Origin: Corynebacterium heidelbergense
GTDB lineage: Bacteria > Actinomycetota > Actinomycetes > Mycobacteriales > Mycobacteriaceae
Direction: 5' to 3'
NCBI RefSeq assembly: GCF_028609845.1
Contig: NZ_CP063191.1
Coordinates: 1,116,001 to 1,180,000 of the forward strand
DNA length: 64,000 bases
The position numbers were made by a program, and so were the translations under genes. Below are positions 43,061 through 53,186 of this stretch, piece by piece. Numbering within the stretch: the first letter of the stretch is position 1; every line of letters begins with the position of its first letter. The notes below the pieces were generated by a model. The model saw only the letters and a program-made list of their open reading frames with translations. It ran no database searches and was not told the origin of the DNA.

Positions 43061-44305
43061 CTAGCTCAGGGAATCCAACTGATGGCCCATTCGGTCCCGC
43101 TTCGTCCGGAGGTACCGAATGTTCTCCGGGTTGGGTTCAAGCTCCACCGGCACCCGCCCGCAGACGGTGATGCCGTAGCGCTCCAACGCGCCCTTCTTGG
43201 CCGGGTTGTTGCTGATCAGCTCCACCTTATGGATGCCTAAGTCTTTGAGGATCTGAGCCGCGGCGCTGTACTCCCGCACGTCGGCGGGCAACCCCTGGGC
43301 GGTGTTTGCATCCACCGTATCCAAGCCCTCGTCCTGCAACACGTAGGCCCGCAGCTTGGGCACCAATCCGATGCCGCGCCCCTCGTGGCCGCGGAGGTAG
43401 ATGAGTACCCCCCGGCCCCGTTCGGCGATGAGGTCCAGCCCGGCCACCAACTGCTCCCCGCAATCGCAGCGCAGGGAGCCGAAGACGTCCCCGGTCAGGC
43501 ACTCCGAGTGCACCCGCACCAGGACGGGCTCCGCGTCCGGGGCGCCGAAGCTCTCCTCGTCCCCGGCCACGAGAGCCACGTGCTCCACTCCGTCCACCAG
43601 GCTGGTGTACCCAATGGCCCGGAAATCCCCGTGGGTGGTGGGCATCCGGGTGGACACGCTGCGCTCCACCACTGGTGTGTGGGCCCGCCGCCACTCGATG
43701 AGTTGCTCGATGCTGATGAGCGCTAGGTTGTGGGCGTCCGCAAACTCCCGCAGCTCCGGCAACCGCGCCATCCCCGTCGGGTCCTGCTCGCTGACCACCT
43801 CGCACAGCACGCCCGCCGGGAACAACCCCGCGGCGCGCGCGAGATCCACGCTGGCCTCCGTGTGCCCGGCTCGGCTCAGCACTCCCCCATCGCGGGCCCG
43901 CAGCGGAACCACGTGCCCGGGGCGGTGGAAATCCTCCCGGGTGGACTCGGCCGCCGCCAGCGTCCGGATGGTGTGGGCCCGGTCCGCGGCACTGATGCCG
44001 GTGGTCACGGATTCGGCGGCGTCCACGGTGACGGTGTAGGCCGTCTGGCGGACATCCTCGTTGCGCCCGACCATCGGGGGCAGTCCCAGCCGATCGCAGT
44101 CCGCACCGGTCATGCCCACGCACACGTAGCCAGAACTGTGCCGCACCATGAACGCCACCAGCTCGGGCGTGGCCAGCTCCGCGGCGAAGATGAGGTCCCC
44201 CTCGTTCTCGCGGTTTTCGTCATCGACGACGATGACGGCCTTGCCCGCGGCGATGTCCGCAATGGCCCGCTCCACATCGTCCAGCGCAATGGGTTGTTGG
44301 TGCAT
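43061..44305 (-). CDS. ribBA: Bifunctional DHBP synthase/GTP cyclohydrolase II
   Basis: A 414-residue fusion enzyme that starts both branches of riboflavin synthesis. The N-terminal domain (about 1-210) makes 3,4-dihydroxy-2-butanone-4-phosphate and carries [18 protein letters not shown] and [13 protein letters not shown]. The C-terminal domain is GTP cyclohydrolase II, with zinc cysteines in [21 protein letters not shown] and the following [21 protein letters not shown] 44305 lies 5 bases past the ribE stop; upstream in-frame sequence overlaps ribE and is discarded. Confidence 0.97.
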   Translation of the reverse strand: MHQQPIALDDVERAIADIAAGKAVIVVDDENRENEGDLIFAAELATPELVAFMVRHSSGYVCVGMTGADCDRLGLPPMVGRNEDVRQTAYTVTVDAAESVTTGISAADRAHTIRTLAAAESTREDFHRPGHVVPLRARDGGVLSRAGHTEASVDLARAAGLFPAGVLCEVVSEQDPTGMARLPELREFADAHNLALISIEQLIEWRRAHTPVVERSVSTRMPTTHGDFRAIGYTSLVDGVEHVALVAGDEESFGAPDAEPVLVRVHSECLTGDVFGSLRCDCGEQLVAGLDLIAERGRGVLIYLRGHEGRGIGLVPKLRAYVLQDEGLDTVDANTAQGLPADVREYSAAAQILKDLGIHKVELISNNPAKKGALERYGITVCGRVPVELEPNPENIRYLRTKRDRMGHQLDSLS

Positions 44306-44310
44306 CGTTC

Positions 44311-44964
44311 CTACTCGTCGGTGGCCTGTGCTCGTCCCGCCCCGCCACCCTGGGTAGCTTCCGGCGTACGGGGGCCAATCATCTTCTCGACATACTTGGC
44401 CAGCACGTCGCATTCCACGTTGACTCTATCCCCCGGGTGGAGCTGGCCCAGCATGGTGTCCCGCATTGTGGTGGGGATGAGGGAGACCTCGAACCATTCG
44501 CCCGCGCTTATCTCCGCGATGGTCAGGGAGGTGCCGTTGATGGTGATCGAGCCCTTCTTTACCAGGTAGCGGTCCAGGTCCTCGGGCCGATCGAGGCGGA
44601 AGCGGTAGACCTCCCAGTGCTGGGCGGGGGTCCGGGACAGTAGCTGTGCGGTGCCGTCCACGTGGCCCTGGACGACGTGGCCGCCGAAGCGCCCGCCCGC
44701 GGCCATGGCCCGCTCCAGGTTCACGGCATCGCCGATCTGCAGGGAGCCCAGGGTGGTGTAGTCCAGGGTCACTTTCATGACGTCTGCGACCCAGGCGCTC
44801 TCGGTGCGTTCCGCGACGGTGAGGCACACGCCGTTGACGCAGATGGAGTCCCCGGGCGCGGCGTCCCGCAGGACGGTCTGGGCGTCGATGCGCAGTTGGA
44901 TGGCATCGCCTTGGGGTTCGATGGCGGCGACGCGGCCGGTTTCCTCGACTATTCCGGTGAACAT
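44311..44964 (-). CDS. ribE: Riboflavin synthase, alpha subunit
   Basis: A 217-residue enzyme that dismutates two lumazines to riboflavin. Two similar lumazine-binding halves are visible. The first begins [16 protein letters not shown] and contains [12 protein letters not shown]. The second begins [15 protein letters not shown] and contains [14 protein letters not shown]. The conserved N-terminal MFTG fixes the start. It lies 14 bases after ribD and 5 before ribBA. Confidence 0.97.
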   Translation of the reverse strand: MFTGIVEETGRVAAIEPQGDAIQLRIDAQTVLRDAAPGDSICVNGVCLTVAERTESAWVADVMKVTLDYTTLGSLQIGDAVNLERAMAAGGRFGGHVVQGHVDGTAQLLSRTPAQHWEVYRFRLDRPEDLDRYLVKKGSITINGTSLTIAEISAGEWFEVSLIPTTMRDTMLGQLHPGDRVNVECDVLAKYVEKMIGPRTPEATQGGGAGRAQATDE

Positions 44965-44978
44965 GGGGTGTAGGTCCG

Positions 44979-46082
44979 TTAGGCCTTCCGTGGAGGGGTG
45001 GGGATGGGGGTTAGCGCGGTGGCGATGAACAGCACGTCCGGGCCGAGCGCCGTGAGGCCGCGGGGGTGTAGCCGGCGGAGATCGGCCATGGTGGTGGGGT
45101 GCTGTGGATCATTGTGGACGCCAGGGAGCCCGGCGCCCAACACAGCCGGCGCGGTGTAGCACTGGAGCCGGTCGGCGATGCCCGCGGCGAGGAAGGCCCC
45201 GATCAGGGTGGGACCTCCCTCCACCAGCACGTCCACGACACCGCGGGCCCGGAGTTCCGCCAGGGCCTCGGCAATATCGTGGGTGCGCAGGTGCAGGGAC
45301 TGCTCTGGGGGGCCCTGGAACATGGCGTAGCGTTCCCGGGGCAGGTTTCGGCGGCCCAGGGCGACCCGCAGGGGTTGGTGGGGATAGGGGGTCCCCTCCG
45401 GCTGGCGGGCGGTGAGGCGGGGGTTGTCCGTGCAGACCGTCCCGGCCCCGACCACGATGACATCGCGGTGGGCGCGGTCGGCGTGCACCCGGGCCCGGGC
45501 GGCGGGACCGGTGATCCACTGGCTGCTGCCGTCGCTGGCGGCGATGAAGCCGTCGGCGGTGCGGGCGAGCTTGAGAGTGACGTGGGGGCGCCCCCGCAGT
45601 ACGGAGAACAACCAGGCTTCCACGGAGTAGATCCCGGTGGAGGTGGACCAATCTGAGCTGACCACCCCATCCTCCCGCAGGTCCAGATAGGGCCCCTGGA
45701 CCCGCACGCCCGCGGCGCGCAGCCGGTCGCCGCCTCCTGCGGCGGGACGGAAGGGATCGGCGAAGAGGTAATGCACTTCTGCCACCTGCGCCTCGATGAG
45801 GGCCTGGGCGCAGGGCCCGGTGCGCCCAGTGTGATTGCAGGGTTCCAGGGTGACGTAGGCATGGGCTCCGCGCGCCCGCTCCCCCGCCCGCCTAAGCGCC
45901 ACGATCTCCGCGTGGGCGCCGCCGGGCGGCTCGGTAGCGCCGGTGGCGATGACCCCACCGTCCGCCGGATCCACGAGCACGCATCCCACCGGGGGGTTCG
46001 GGGATGTGGTCCCCGCGACTTGCCAGCCGGCCGCATCCGCGCGGCGGAAGTGGACTGCCTTCACGCCCGTTATCAGCGTCAT
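44979..46082 (-). CDS. ribD: Bifunctional riboflavin deaminase/reductase RibD
   Basis: A 367-residue fusion. The N-terminal deaminase domain has zinc ligands in GGAHAEIVAL (H57, catalytic E59) and LEPCNHTGRTGPCAQ (C82, C91). The reductase domain starts near residue 150 with RPHVTLKLARTADGFIA and includes VIVVGAGTVCTDNPRLT and VDVLVEGGPTLIGAFLA. ATG 46082 overlaps the rpe stop as ATGA. First rib gene of the rpe-ribD-ribE-ribBA-ribH chain. Confidence 0.96.
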   Translation of the reverse strand: MTLITGVKAVHFRRADAAGWQVAGTTSPNPPVGCVLVDPADGGVIATGATEPPGGAHAEIVALRRAGERARGAHAYVTLEPCNHTGRTGPCAQALIEAQVAEVHYLFADPFRPAAGGGDRLRAAGVRVQGPYLDLREDGVVSSDWSTSTGIYSVEAWLFSVLRGRPHVTLKLARTADGFIAASDGSSQWITGPAARARVHADRAHRDVIVVGAGTVCTDNPRLTARQPEGTPYPHQPLRVALGRRNLPRERYAMFQGPPEQSLHLRTHDIAEALAELRARGVVDVLVEGGPTLIGAFLAAGIADRLQCYTAPAVLGAGLPGVHNDPQHPTTMADLRRLHPRGLTALGPDVLFIATALTPIPTPPRKA

Positions 46083-46777
46083 CGGGCCTGCACTGCCGCC
46101 TGGCGGATCTGCTGCACGGCAGCGTCCGGGTCCGGTGCTCCGAACACGGAGCTGCCGGCGACGTACACGTCCACCCCGGCAGCGGCCGCCTGGGCCGCGG
46201 TCTCGGCGCCGATGCCACCGTCGATCTCGATGAGGGTGGCAAGGCCCTCCCGGTCGATGCGTTCGCGCAGGGCCCGCACCTTCCCCAGCACCTCCGGACG
46301 GAACTTCTGCCCGCCGAAACCTGGTTCCACGCTCATCACCAGGACAAGATCGAAATCCGCGAGGTGGTCCAGCAAGGGGTCCACGGGGGTATCCGGTTTG
46401 ACGGAGATACCGGCCAGGGTGCCGCTGGCGCGCAGTTGTGCTGCGAGTTCCCGCGCTGCGGCCAGGGAATCCACGGCCTCCAGGTGGAAGGTCACGCTGT
46501 CGAAGTCCGCGTAGTCCTCGGCCCACCTCTGCGGGTCGGCGATCATGAGGTGCACGTCCAGGTGCTTATCCGTGTGCGGCTGCACCGCCGTGGCGACCGG
46601 CAGGCCGAAGGAAAGGTTCGGCACGAAGTGCGCATCCATCACGTCGATGTGCAGCCAGTCCGCGCTGGGCACGGCGGCGATATCCCGGGCCAGGAAGGCG
46701 AAGTCGGCCGCGAGGATAGAGGGGGCCACCAGCGTCTGCTGGCCGTTTCCGGGGCCCCCTGTCAGGGAATTCGTCAT
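46079..46777 (-). CDS. rpe: Ribulose-phosphate 3-epimerase
   Basis: A 232-residue TIM-barrel enzyme interconverting ribulose- and xylulose-5-phosphate. Metal/catalytic residues are in WLHIDVMDAHFVPNLSFG, LVMSVEPGFGGQKF and LIEIDGGIG. It is coupled to ribD by a 4-base overlap. Ribulose-5-phosphate is also the substrate of the RibB half of RibBA, so the linkage makes metabolic sense. ATG 46777, 11 bases before the rsmB stop codon boundary. Confidence 0.97.
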   Translation of the reverse strand: MTNSLTGGPGNGQQTLVAPSILAADFAFLARDIAAVPSADWLHIDVMDAHFVPNLSFGLPVATAVQPHTDKHLDVHLMIADPQRWAEDYADFDSVTFHLEAVDSLAAARELAAQLRASGTLAGISVKPDTPVDPLLDHLADFDLVLVMSVEPGFGGQKFRPEVLGKVRALRERIDREGLATLIEIDGGIGAETAAQAAAAGVDVYVAGSSVFGAPDPDAAVQQIRQAAVQAR

Positions 46778-46787
46778 GCCCCCCAGA

Positions 46788-48296
46788 CTACGCGGAGGCC
46801 TCCGGTCCCCCGGAATCACCGGGTTTGCGCAGCGCGGCAATGAACATCGCGTCCGTGGAGTGGCGGTGGGGCCACAACTGGATGAAGGGTCCGGCGGCAC
46901 TTCGGGGAACCTCCGGCAGAATAGCGCCGGCATCGAGGATCTCGGCCCCCTCGCTGCGCGCCACCGCGTGGGCCACCTCCTGCGTCTCGGCGAGGTGCGG
47001 CGAGCACGTGGAGTACACCACCACCCCGCCCGGGGCGGCTGCAGCCAGCCCCGCGGCGAGCAGCTCGCGCTGCAGCGCCACCAGCTCCGCCACATCCTCC
47101 GGGGACTTGCGCCACCGGGCCTCGGGACGCCGGCGCAGCGCACCCAGCCCCGTGCACGGGGCATCCACCAACACCCGGTCGTATCCTGCGGGCATATCCA
47201 ACGAGGAGATGGCCCGCAGATCGCGGCCATCGCCGGTGTGCACGCGCACCGGCAGGCCCCGCGTCGCCTTGTCGACTAGGTCCGCGCGGTGCCGGGTGAC
47301 CTCGATCGCGTCCACCCGCACCCGCTGGGAGGTTTCCGCGCCCTGTCCCCACGCCGCGAGAAAGGCGGTCTTGCCGCCGGGGCCGGAGCACAGGTCCAGC
47401 CAGCGGCCCCGGTCCACCCGGCCCAGCGGAGCCCGGCACAGCGCCAACGCCACCAGTTGGGATCCTTCGTCCTGGACGGAGGCCAAACCTTGGCGGATGG
47501 CGTCCAGATCCCCTGGATCCCCGGAGGGAAGGTAGACCGCATAGGGCGAGTAAGCCCCGGTTTCCCCGCCCGTGACCAGCGCCAACTCCTCCTGGGAGAT
47601 GGCCCCCGGCCGGGCCGCGAGGTGGACCGCTGGGCGGCGGTTGTTGGCGGCGAGGGCCTCTGCCAACTCCGGGCTGATGGTCGTGTCTGTATCCGCCCCC
47701 GGCTCCAGCAGCGCGTTGTTAATGGCGTCCGCAATCCACCGGGGATGGGCCGACCGCAGTGCAACATCCCCGATCGACGTGCCCGGGGCGATGCGACGCA
47801 ACCATTCCTGCGCCGGGGTGCGGGTGATCGTGCGCAATACACCGTTAGCGAACCCGGCTGCCGAGCTGAAGCCGCGGTGGCGGACCAGTTCGACAGTGGT
47901 AGCCACGGCGGCATGGGGTTCCACCCGGGTGTGCAGGATCTGATACGTCCCCAGTCGCAGCGCATCCAGCACCGGGGGGTCGATGGCACCGATGGGCCGC
48001 CCCGCCGCCATTTCGATAACGGCGTCCAATTGCCCCGTGGCCCGCAGACAGCCATAGGTCAGCTCGGTGGCGAATGCGGCATCCCGTCCGCCGATCGACG
48101 CCGCCCGCAGCGCGCCGGGGAGCAGGAGATTGCCATAGGCCCCCTGACCGTGCACCTCCCCCAGCACGTCCAGGCACAACTCGCGCACCGGGTCCACCGT
48201 GCGGGCGGGGCGCCGGGGAGCGAGTGTGGGGTTGGTCTTCTTGGCGCTCGAGCGATTGGCACGGGCCGACTCGGAACGGGAGCGGAAACCGCCCAT
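46788..48296 (-). CDS. rsmB: 16S rRNA (cytosine-5) methyltransferase, RsmB/Fmu
   Basis: A 502-residue enzyme. A basic N-terminal tail is followed by a NusB-like RNA-binding domain (about residues 35-165). The SAM-dependent methyltransferase domain has LDLCSGPGGKTAFLAAWG, and the two catalytic cysteines lie in VDAPCTGLGALRRRPE and YSTCSPHLAET. It methylates C967 of 16S rRNA (E. coli numbering). ATG 48296 shares one base with the fmt stop (TAATG), so it is coupled to fmt. Confidence 0.95.
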   Translation of the reverse strand: MGGFRSRSESARANRSSAKKTNPTLAPRRPARTVDPVRELCLDVLGEVHGQGAYGNLLLPGALRAASIGGRDAAFATELTYGCLRATGQLDAVIEMAAGRPIGAIDPPVLDALRLGTYQILHTRVEPHAAVATTVELVRHRGFSSAAGFANGVLRTITRTPAQEWLRRIAPGTSIGDVALRSAHPRWIADAINNALLEPGADTDTTISPELAEALAANNRRPAVHLAARPGAISQEELALVTGGETGAYSPYAVYLPSGDPGDLDAIRQGLASVQDEGSQLVALALCRAPLGRVDRGRWLDLCSGPGGKTAFLAAWGQGAETSQRVRVDAIEVTRHRADLVDKATRGLPVRVHTGDGRDLRAISSLDMPAGYDRVLVDAPCTGLGALRRRPEARWRKSPEDVAELVALQRELLAAGLAAAAPGGVVVYSTCSPHLAETQEVAHAVARSEGAEILDAGAILPEVPRSAAGPFIQLWPHRHSTDAMFIAALRKPGDSGGPEASA

Positions 48297-49288
48297 TAGT
48301 TCTCCTCCTGTTCGGGTGCTGCGGCAAAACGCAGCCCGGCGGCCAGACGGGACTGCTGGCCGCGCGCCCAGTCTGCGGCGTTCATCATTTTCTTCGCGGG
48401 CGGTTGGAGACTGAGCAGCTCGAGGGGATCGCTGCCGGTGCCCACGTAGACGGCGTTCTTCGCGGCATGCACCTGACCCGGTTGCAGCGCGGGTAGTTGG
48501 GCCTGCGGGTCCACGGGGGTCAGCGCGCCGATCTTGAACCTTTCCTGGTCTGCCAGCGTCCAGGCCCCCGGGGCCGGGGTGTGCGCCCGGCACCGACGGT
48601 GGATAGTTCCTGCCGGCCGGGACCAGTCGATCTGGGCGTCCGCGGCGGTGATCTTCGGGGCATGGGTGGCCCCCTCTTTTGGCTGCGGCCGGAGCGTCGC
48701 CGTGCCCTCCTCCAGGGCCAGCAGGGCCTGCGCCAAGAGGGGAGCACCTAGCTCGGTGAGCTCCTCCAGCAGCTCGCCCGCCGTCACCTCCGAGCCGATG
48801 GGAGCCGGGGCGGTAGCCAGGACATCGCCGGTATCCAAGCCCCGGGCGATGCGGAAGATGCTGGCCCCCGTCGTCTCATCCCCGGCGGCGATGGCCGCCT
48901 GCACGGGGGCAGCGCCACGCCACCGCGGGAGCAGGGAGAAGTGCAGGTTGATCCAGCCGTGCTCCAGGGCACCTAGCAGATCCGCCGGGATGAGCGTGCC
49001 GTAGGCCACCACGGCGATGGCGTGAACCCCGTGCTCGGCGTAGTCGCGGAGGTGGCGGCGCACCTCCTCGGCCTCGGGCGCAGAGGGGGCCAGGCTGGCC
49101 CACTTGTGCACCGGCAGGCCCAACTCCGCAGCGGCCTGGGCCACCGCGGAGGGGCGTGTCTTGCGGCCGCGCCCCGTGCGGGCATCGGGTTGGGTGAGTA
49201 CACCCAGGATCTCCAGGCGCGGATTGGCCGCCAGGGTACGCAGGGCCGCCGCGGCCGGTTCCGGGGTCCCGGCGAACAGAATCTTCAT
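48296..49288 (-). CDS. fmt: Methionyl-tRNA formyltransferase
   Basis: A 330-residue enzyme that formylates initiator Met-tRNA. Start MKILFAGTPEPAAAALRTL is conserved. The formyl-transfer site is INLHFSLLPRWRGAAPVQAAI (Asn and His), with DTGDVLATAP downstream. ATG 49288 overlaps the def stop as ATGA. Fmt adds and Def removes the same formyl group, so their coupling is functionally sensible. Confidence 0.97.
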   Translation of the reverse strand: MKILFAGTPEPAAAALRTLAANPRLEILGVLTQPDARTGRGRKTRPSAVAQAAAELGLPVHKWASLAPSAPEAEEVRRHLRDYAEHGVHAIAVVAYGTLIPADLLGALEHGWINLHFSLLPRWRGAAPVQAAIAAGDETTGASIFRIARGLDTGDVLATAPAPIGSEVTAGELLEELTELGAPLLAQALLALEEGTATLRPQPKEGATHAPKITAADAQIDWSRPAGTIHRRCRAHTPAPGAWTLADQERFKIGALTPVDPQAQLPALQPGQVHAAKNAVYVGTGSDPLELLSLQPPAKKMMNAADWARGQQSRLAAGLRFAAAPEQEEN

Positions 49289-49791
49289 TGGTTGAACCAC
49301 TCCGACTGCCGGATCTGGGCCATGGCCGCCTTGCGCTGCTCCGGGGCGAGCTTGGACAGGAAGAGCACCCCGTCCAGGTGATCGGTCTCGTGCTGCACGC
49401 AGCGGGCCAGCAGCCCGTCCACCTCGCGGTCGATGGGCTGGCCATCCAGATCCGTGCCCCGCACTCGCACGCGGGCTTGCCGGGGGACCTCCCCGCCTAC
49501 ATCCGGGATAGACAGGCAGCCCTCCTGCTCGGTGATCATCTCGGGGCCAATCGGCTCCCAGGTGGGGTTGCAGATGTGCCCGCGATCCCCGTCGCAGTCG
49601 TAGACAAACACGCGCTTGGTGACCCCCACCTGATTAGCCGCCAGACCCACGCCCCCGTAGGCATCCATCGTCTCCAGCATGTCCGCGACGAGGGTACGCA
49701 GGGCCGGATCCTCGGCGGGGTTCTCCTGCACCGGGTCCGCCACGGTGCGCAGGACCGGATCTCCGAAAAGTCGCATGTTCAGCACTGTCAT
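49285..49791 (-). CDS. def: Peptide deformylase
   Basis: A 168-residue metalloprotease that removes the N-formyl group from nascent proteins. All three motifs are intact: GVGLAANQ (47-54), EGCLS (90-94, metal Cys) and QHETDH (133-138, metal His134/His138 and catalytic Glu135). ATG 49791 is 10 bases after the priA stop codon. Confidence 0.97.
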   Translation of the reverse strand: MTVLNMRLFGDPVLRTVADPVQENPAEDPALRTLVADMLETMDAYGGVGLAANQVGVTKRVFVYDCDGDRGHICNPTWEPIGPEMITEQEGCLSIPDVGGEVPRQARVRVRGTDLDGQPIDREVDGLLARCVQHETDHLDGVLFLSKLAPEQRKAAMAQIRQSEWFNQ

Positions 49792-49801
49792 GGGCCTCAG
49801 G

Positions 49802-51844
49802 TTAACCGATGCGCACGGGGTCCATGACAACCCTCAGCGGAGCTGCGGCATGTTGAATCTGGCGCACATTCTGCGCAGTCCGCAGACTCGTGCCCAGGGC
49901 GTGGGCATGGGCGTGGGGCACCCGGATGATGGCGCGCCGGGCCTGGTCGGCGTGCGTGGGGGTCAACCCGGCGGGCAGGCGCACCCCCGCGGGCAACGGC
50001 ACCGGGCCCAGCACCTGCGATTCCGGCGGGGCCTCCCAGCACTGCAGCAGCTCCTGGACTGACTGGGCGGTGCCGTCCACCGCCGCGACCGTGACCGCCG
50101 GGGGGAACTGGGCCTCCCGGCGATTGACCAGCTCCCGCCGGGCAGCACCGAGGGGATCCCACCGGATGAGCTGCTGCACGGCCGCGTGGTGGGGCTCCCC
50201 GGCCAGGACCACGCAGCCGCCGTCCGCGCGCGGTGAGACGAGGGCCGCCGCCTCCATCCACTGCCGCAGGGCGGATTCCCCTGCCCGCAGATCTTGGCGG
50301 CCGAGGGGGAGCCACGGATCCAGCAAAACCGCTGCGCCGTAGAGCCCCTCCGCCACCCTGGGCTCGGCACCGGGGGTGGCCACCACGATCTCGGGCCGGC
50401 GGCGCACGCTGTCTACGATGCGGTCGGAAGACGAGCGGACCACGGGGATCCCCGGAAAGGCCCGCCCGAGTTCCTCTGCGGTGCGGTCATGGCCGAGGAC
50501 CGTCATGCGCACCCCCCGGTGGCCGCAGTCCCCGCAACGAAAGGCCGGATCGGGACGGCCACACCACCGGCAGGTCGGCACTACGGGGGAATCTTCCTGG
50601 CCCCGCAGCTCCAGGGGCCCGTTGCAGGCCCGACAGCGCGCGGGAGCTCGGCAAGCGGAGCACGCCAGCGCCGGGGCATATCCGCGGCGGGGAACCTGGA
50701 TGAGCGCGGGGCTCCCCGCCTGCAGGGCCGAACGAATCGCGGTAAAGGCCACGTGCGGGATGCGCCCGGACCCCGCCGTGGTGGCCTCCGCGGCCTGGGC
50801 CACCTCGCTATCGCCCACGGCCCGGATGAGCGGCATGCGGCGGCGCAGCTCCTCCACCGCGGGCCTCACGGTGTGCAGTCGGCCCTGCTCCACCCACTGC
50901 TGGAGTTCCGCGCTGCGGTGTACCCCGGTGAAGACCAGGCCCGCCTCCTGGGCCTCCGCGCGGTGCATGGCCACCTCCCGGGCGTGCAGATAGGGGGCCC
51001 GGGGGTCCACCAAGTTGTCGTCGCCCTCCCCCAGCACGACGACGAGCCGCAGCTTCGCCACGGGCAGCAGCATCGCCGATCGGGTCCCCACCACCACCCG
51101 CGCCTGCCCCTTCACGATGGCCAGGTAGCGCCGGTAGCGGGTCGCCGGGCTCTCCGCCGCCGTCATCTGGGTGATCTGGGCCGCCGAGAGCCACCGCCGT
51201 AGGGCGGCGACCACGGCATGAACTGCCCGGTTCGTAGGCGCCAGCACCAGCACGCCCCCCTCCCCCCAGGCCGTGGCCGCCGCCAGCGCGGCGACCAGTT
51301 CGGCGGGGTCCAGCCCCGGCGGGATCAGCACCGAGGCCCGGGGGTGGCGCCCCTCCACTGCGGCGCGGACCAGCTCTGGGCCGAAGCGGAAGGCGGACCA
51401 GGCGGCGGTGGCGTCCGCCATGCTGCTGCGTTGGCACTCCTCGACCGGAACCAGGGAGCCGACGAGATCCGCCCAGGGTTTGCCGCCCCCGAACAGACCA
51501 TCGGCCTCCGCGCGGGCGTGGCGCGGCGGAATGACGGAACGGATGATGTCCGAGCGGGTCCCGGCGCTGCGCTCGGCGAGGTGGCCCACCATGCGCCACA
51601 GGTACTCCGGGACCACCGGGATGGGGCTGACCACGCGCTCGATGGGCTTGAGCTGGCCGGCGTAATCCGTCGACCGCCGCCGCTCAATGAGAATCGCGTC
51701 CACGAGGCGGCCGCTGAACCGCACCCGCACCCGCACCCCCGGTTGGGCGGTGTCGTAGAGCTCGTGTGACACCCGGTAGTCGAACAACCGGTCCAGATGG
51801 GGCACGGACAGCAGCGGCAGGACGCGTGCGACCGGCTCGTTCAT
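49802..51844 (-). CDS. priA: PriA-like replication restart protein lacking helicase motifs
   Basis: A 680-residue PriA homologue. The N-terminal DNA-binding domain starts near VLPLLSVPHLDRLFDYRVS. Eight zinc-binding cysteines are present (C395, 398, 404, 407, 425, 428, 437, 440). The ATPase core is degenerate. Where GxGKT is expected there is SVLIPPGLDP (about 171-180), and the DEEH box is replaced by LGEGDDNLVDP (271-281). This loss is typical of actinobacterial PriA-like proteins, so it probably recognises forks without unwinding DNA. ATG 51844; the upstream frame overlaps metK. Confidence 0.93.
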   Translation of the reverse strand: MNEPVARVLPLLSVPHLDRLFDYRVSHELYDTAQPGVRVRVRFSGRLVDAILIERRRSTDYAGQLKPIERVVSPIPVVPEYLWRMVGHLAERSAGTRSDIIRSVIPPRHARAEADGLFGGGKPWADLVGSLVPVEECQRSSMADATAAWSAFRFGPELVRAAVEGRHPRASVLIPPGLDPAELVAALAAATAWGEGGVLVLAPTNRAVHAVVAALRRWLSAAQITQMTAAESPATRYRRYLAIVKGQARVVVGTRSAMLLPVAKLRLVVVLGEGDDNLVDPRAPYLHAREVAMHRAEAQEAGLVFTGVHRSAELQQWVEQGRLHTVRPAVEELRRRMPLIRAVGDSEVAQAAEATTAGSGRIPHVAFTAIRSALQAGSPALIQVPRRGYAPALACSACRAPARCRACNGPLELRGQEDSPVVPTCRWCGRPDPAFRCGDCGHRGVRMTVLGHDRTAEELGRAFPGIPVVRSSSDRIVDSVRRRPEIVVATPGAEPRVAEGLYGAAVLLDPWLPLGRQDLRAGESALRQWMEAAALVSPRADGGCVVLAGEPHHAAVQQLIRWDPLGAARRELVNRREAQFPPAVTVAAVDGTAQSVQELLQCWEAPPESQVLGPVPLPAGVRLPAGLTPTHADQARRAIIRVPHAHAHALGTSLRTAQNVRQIQHAAAPLRVVMDPVRIG

Positions 51845-51863
51845 GGCTTCTCCCGGGGGGCGC

Positions 51864-53141
<1,278 letters not shown>

Positions 53142-53186
53142 TGTTTTCTCAAACCTCTTTTACGTGTTGTGTCGGACTGGATCATC

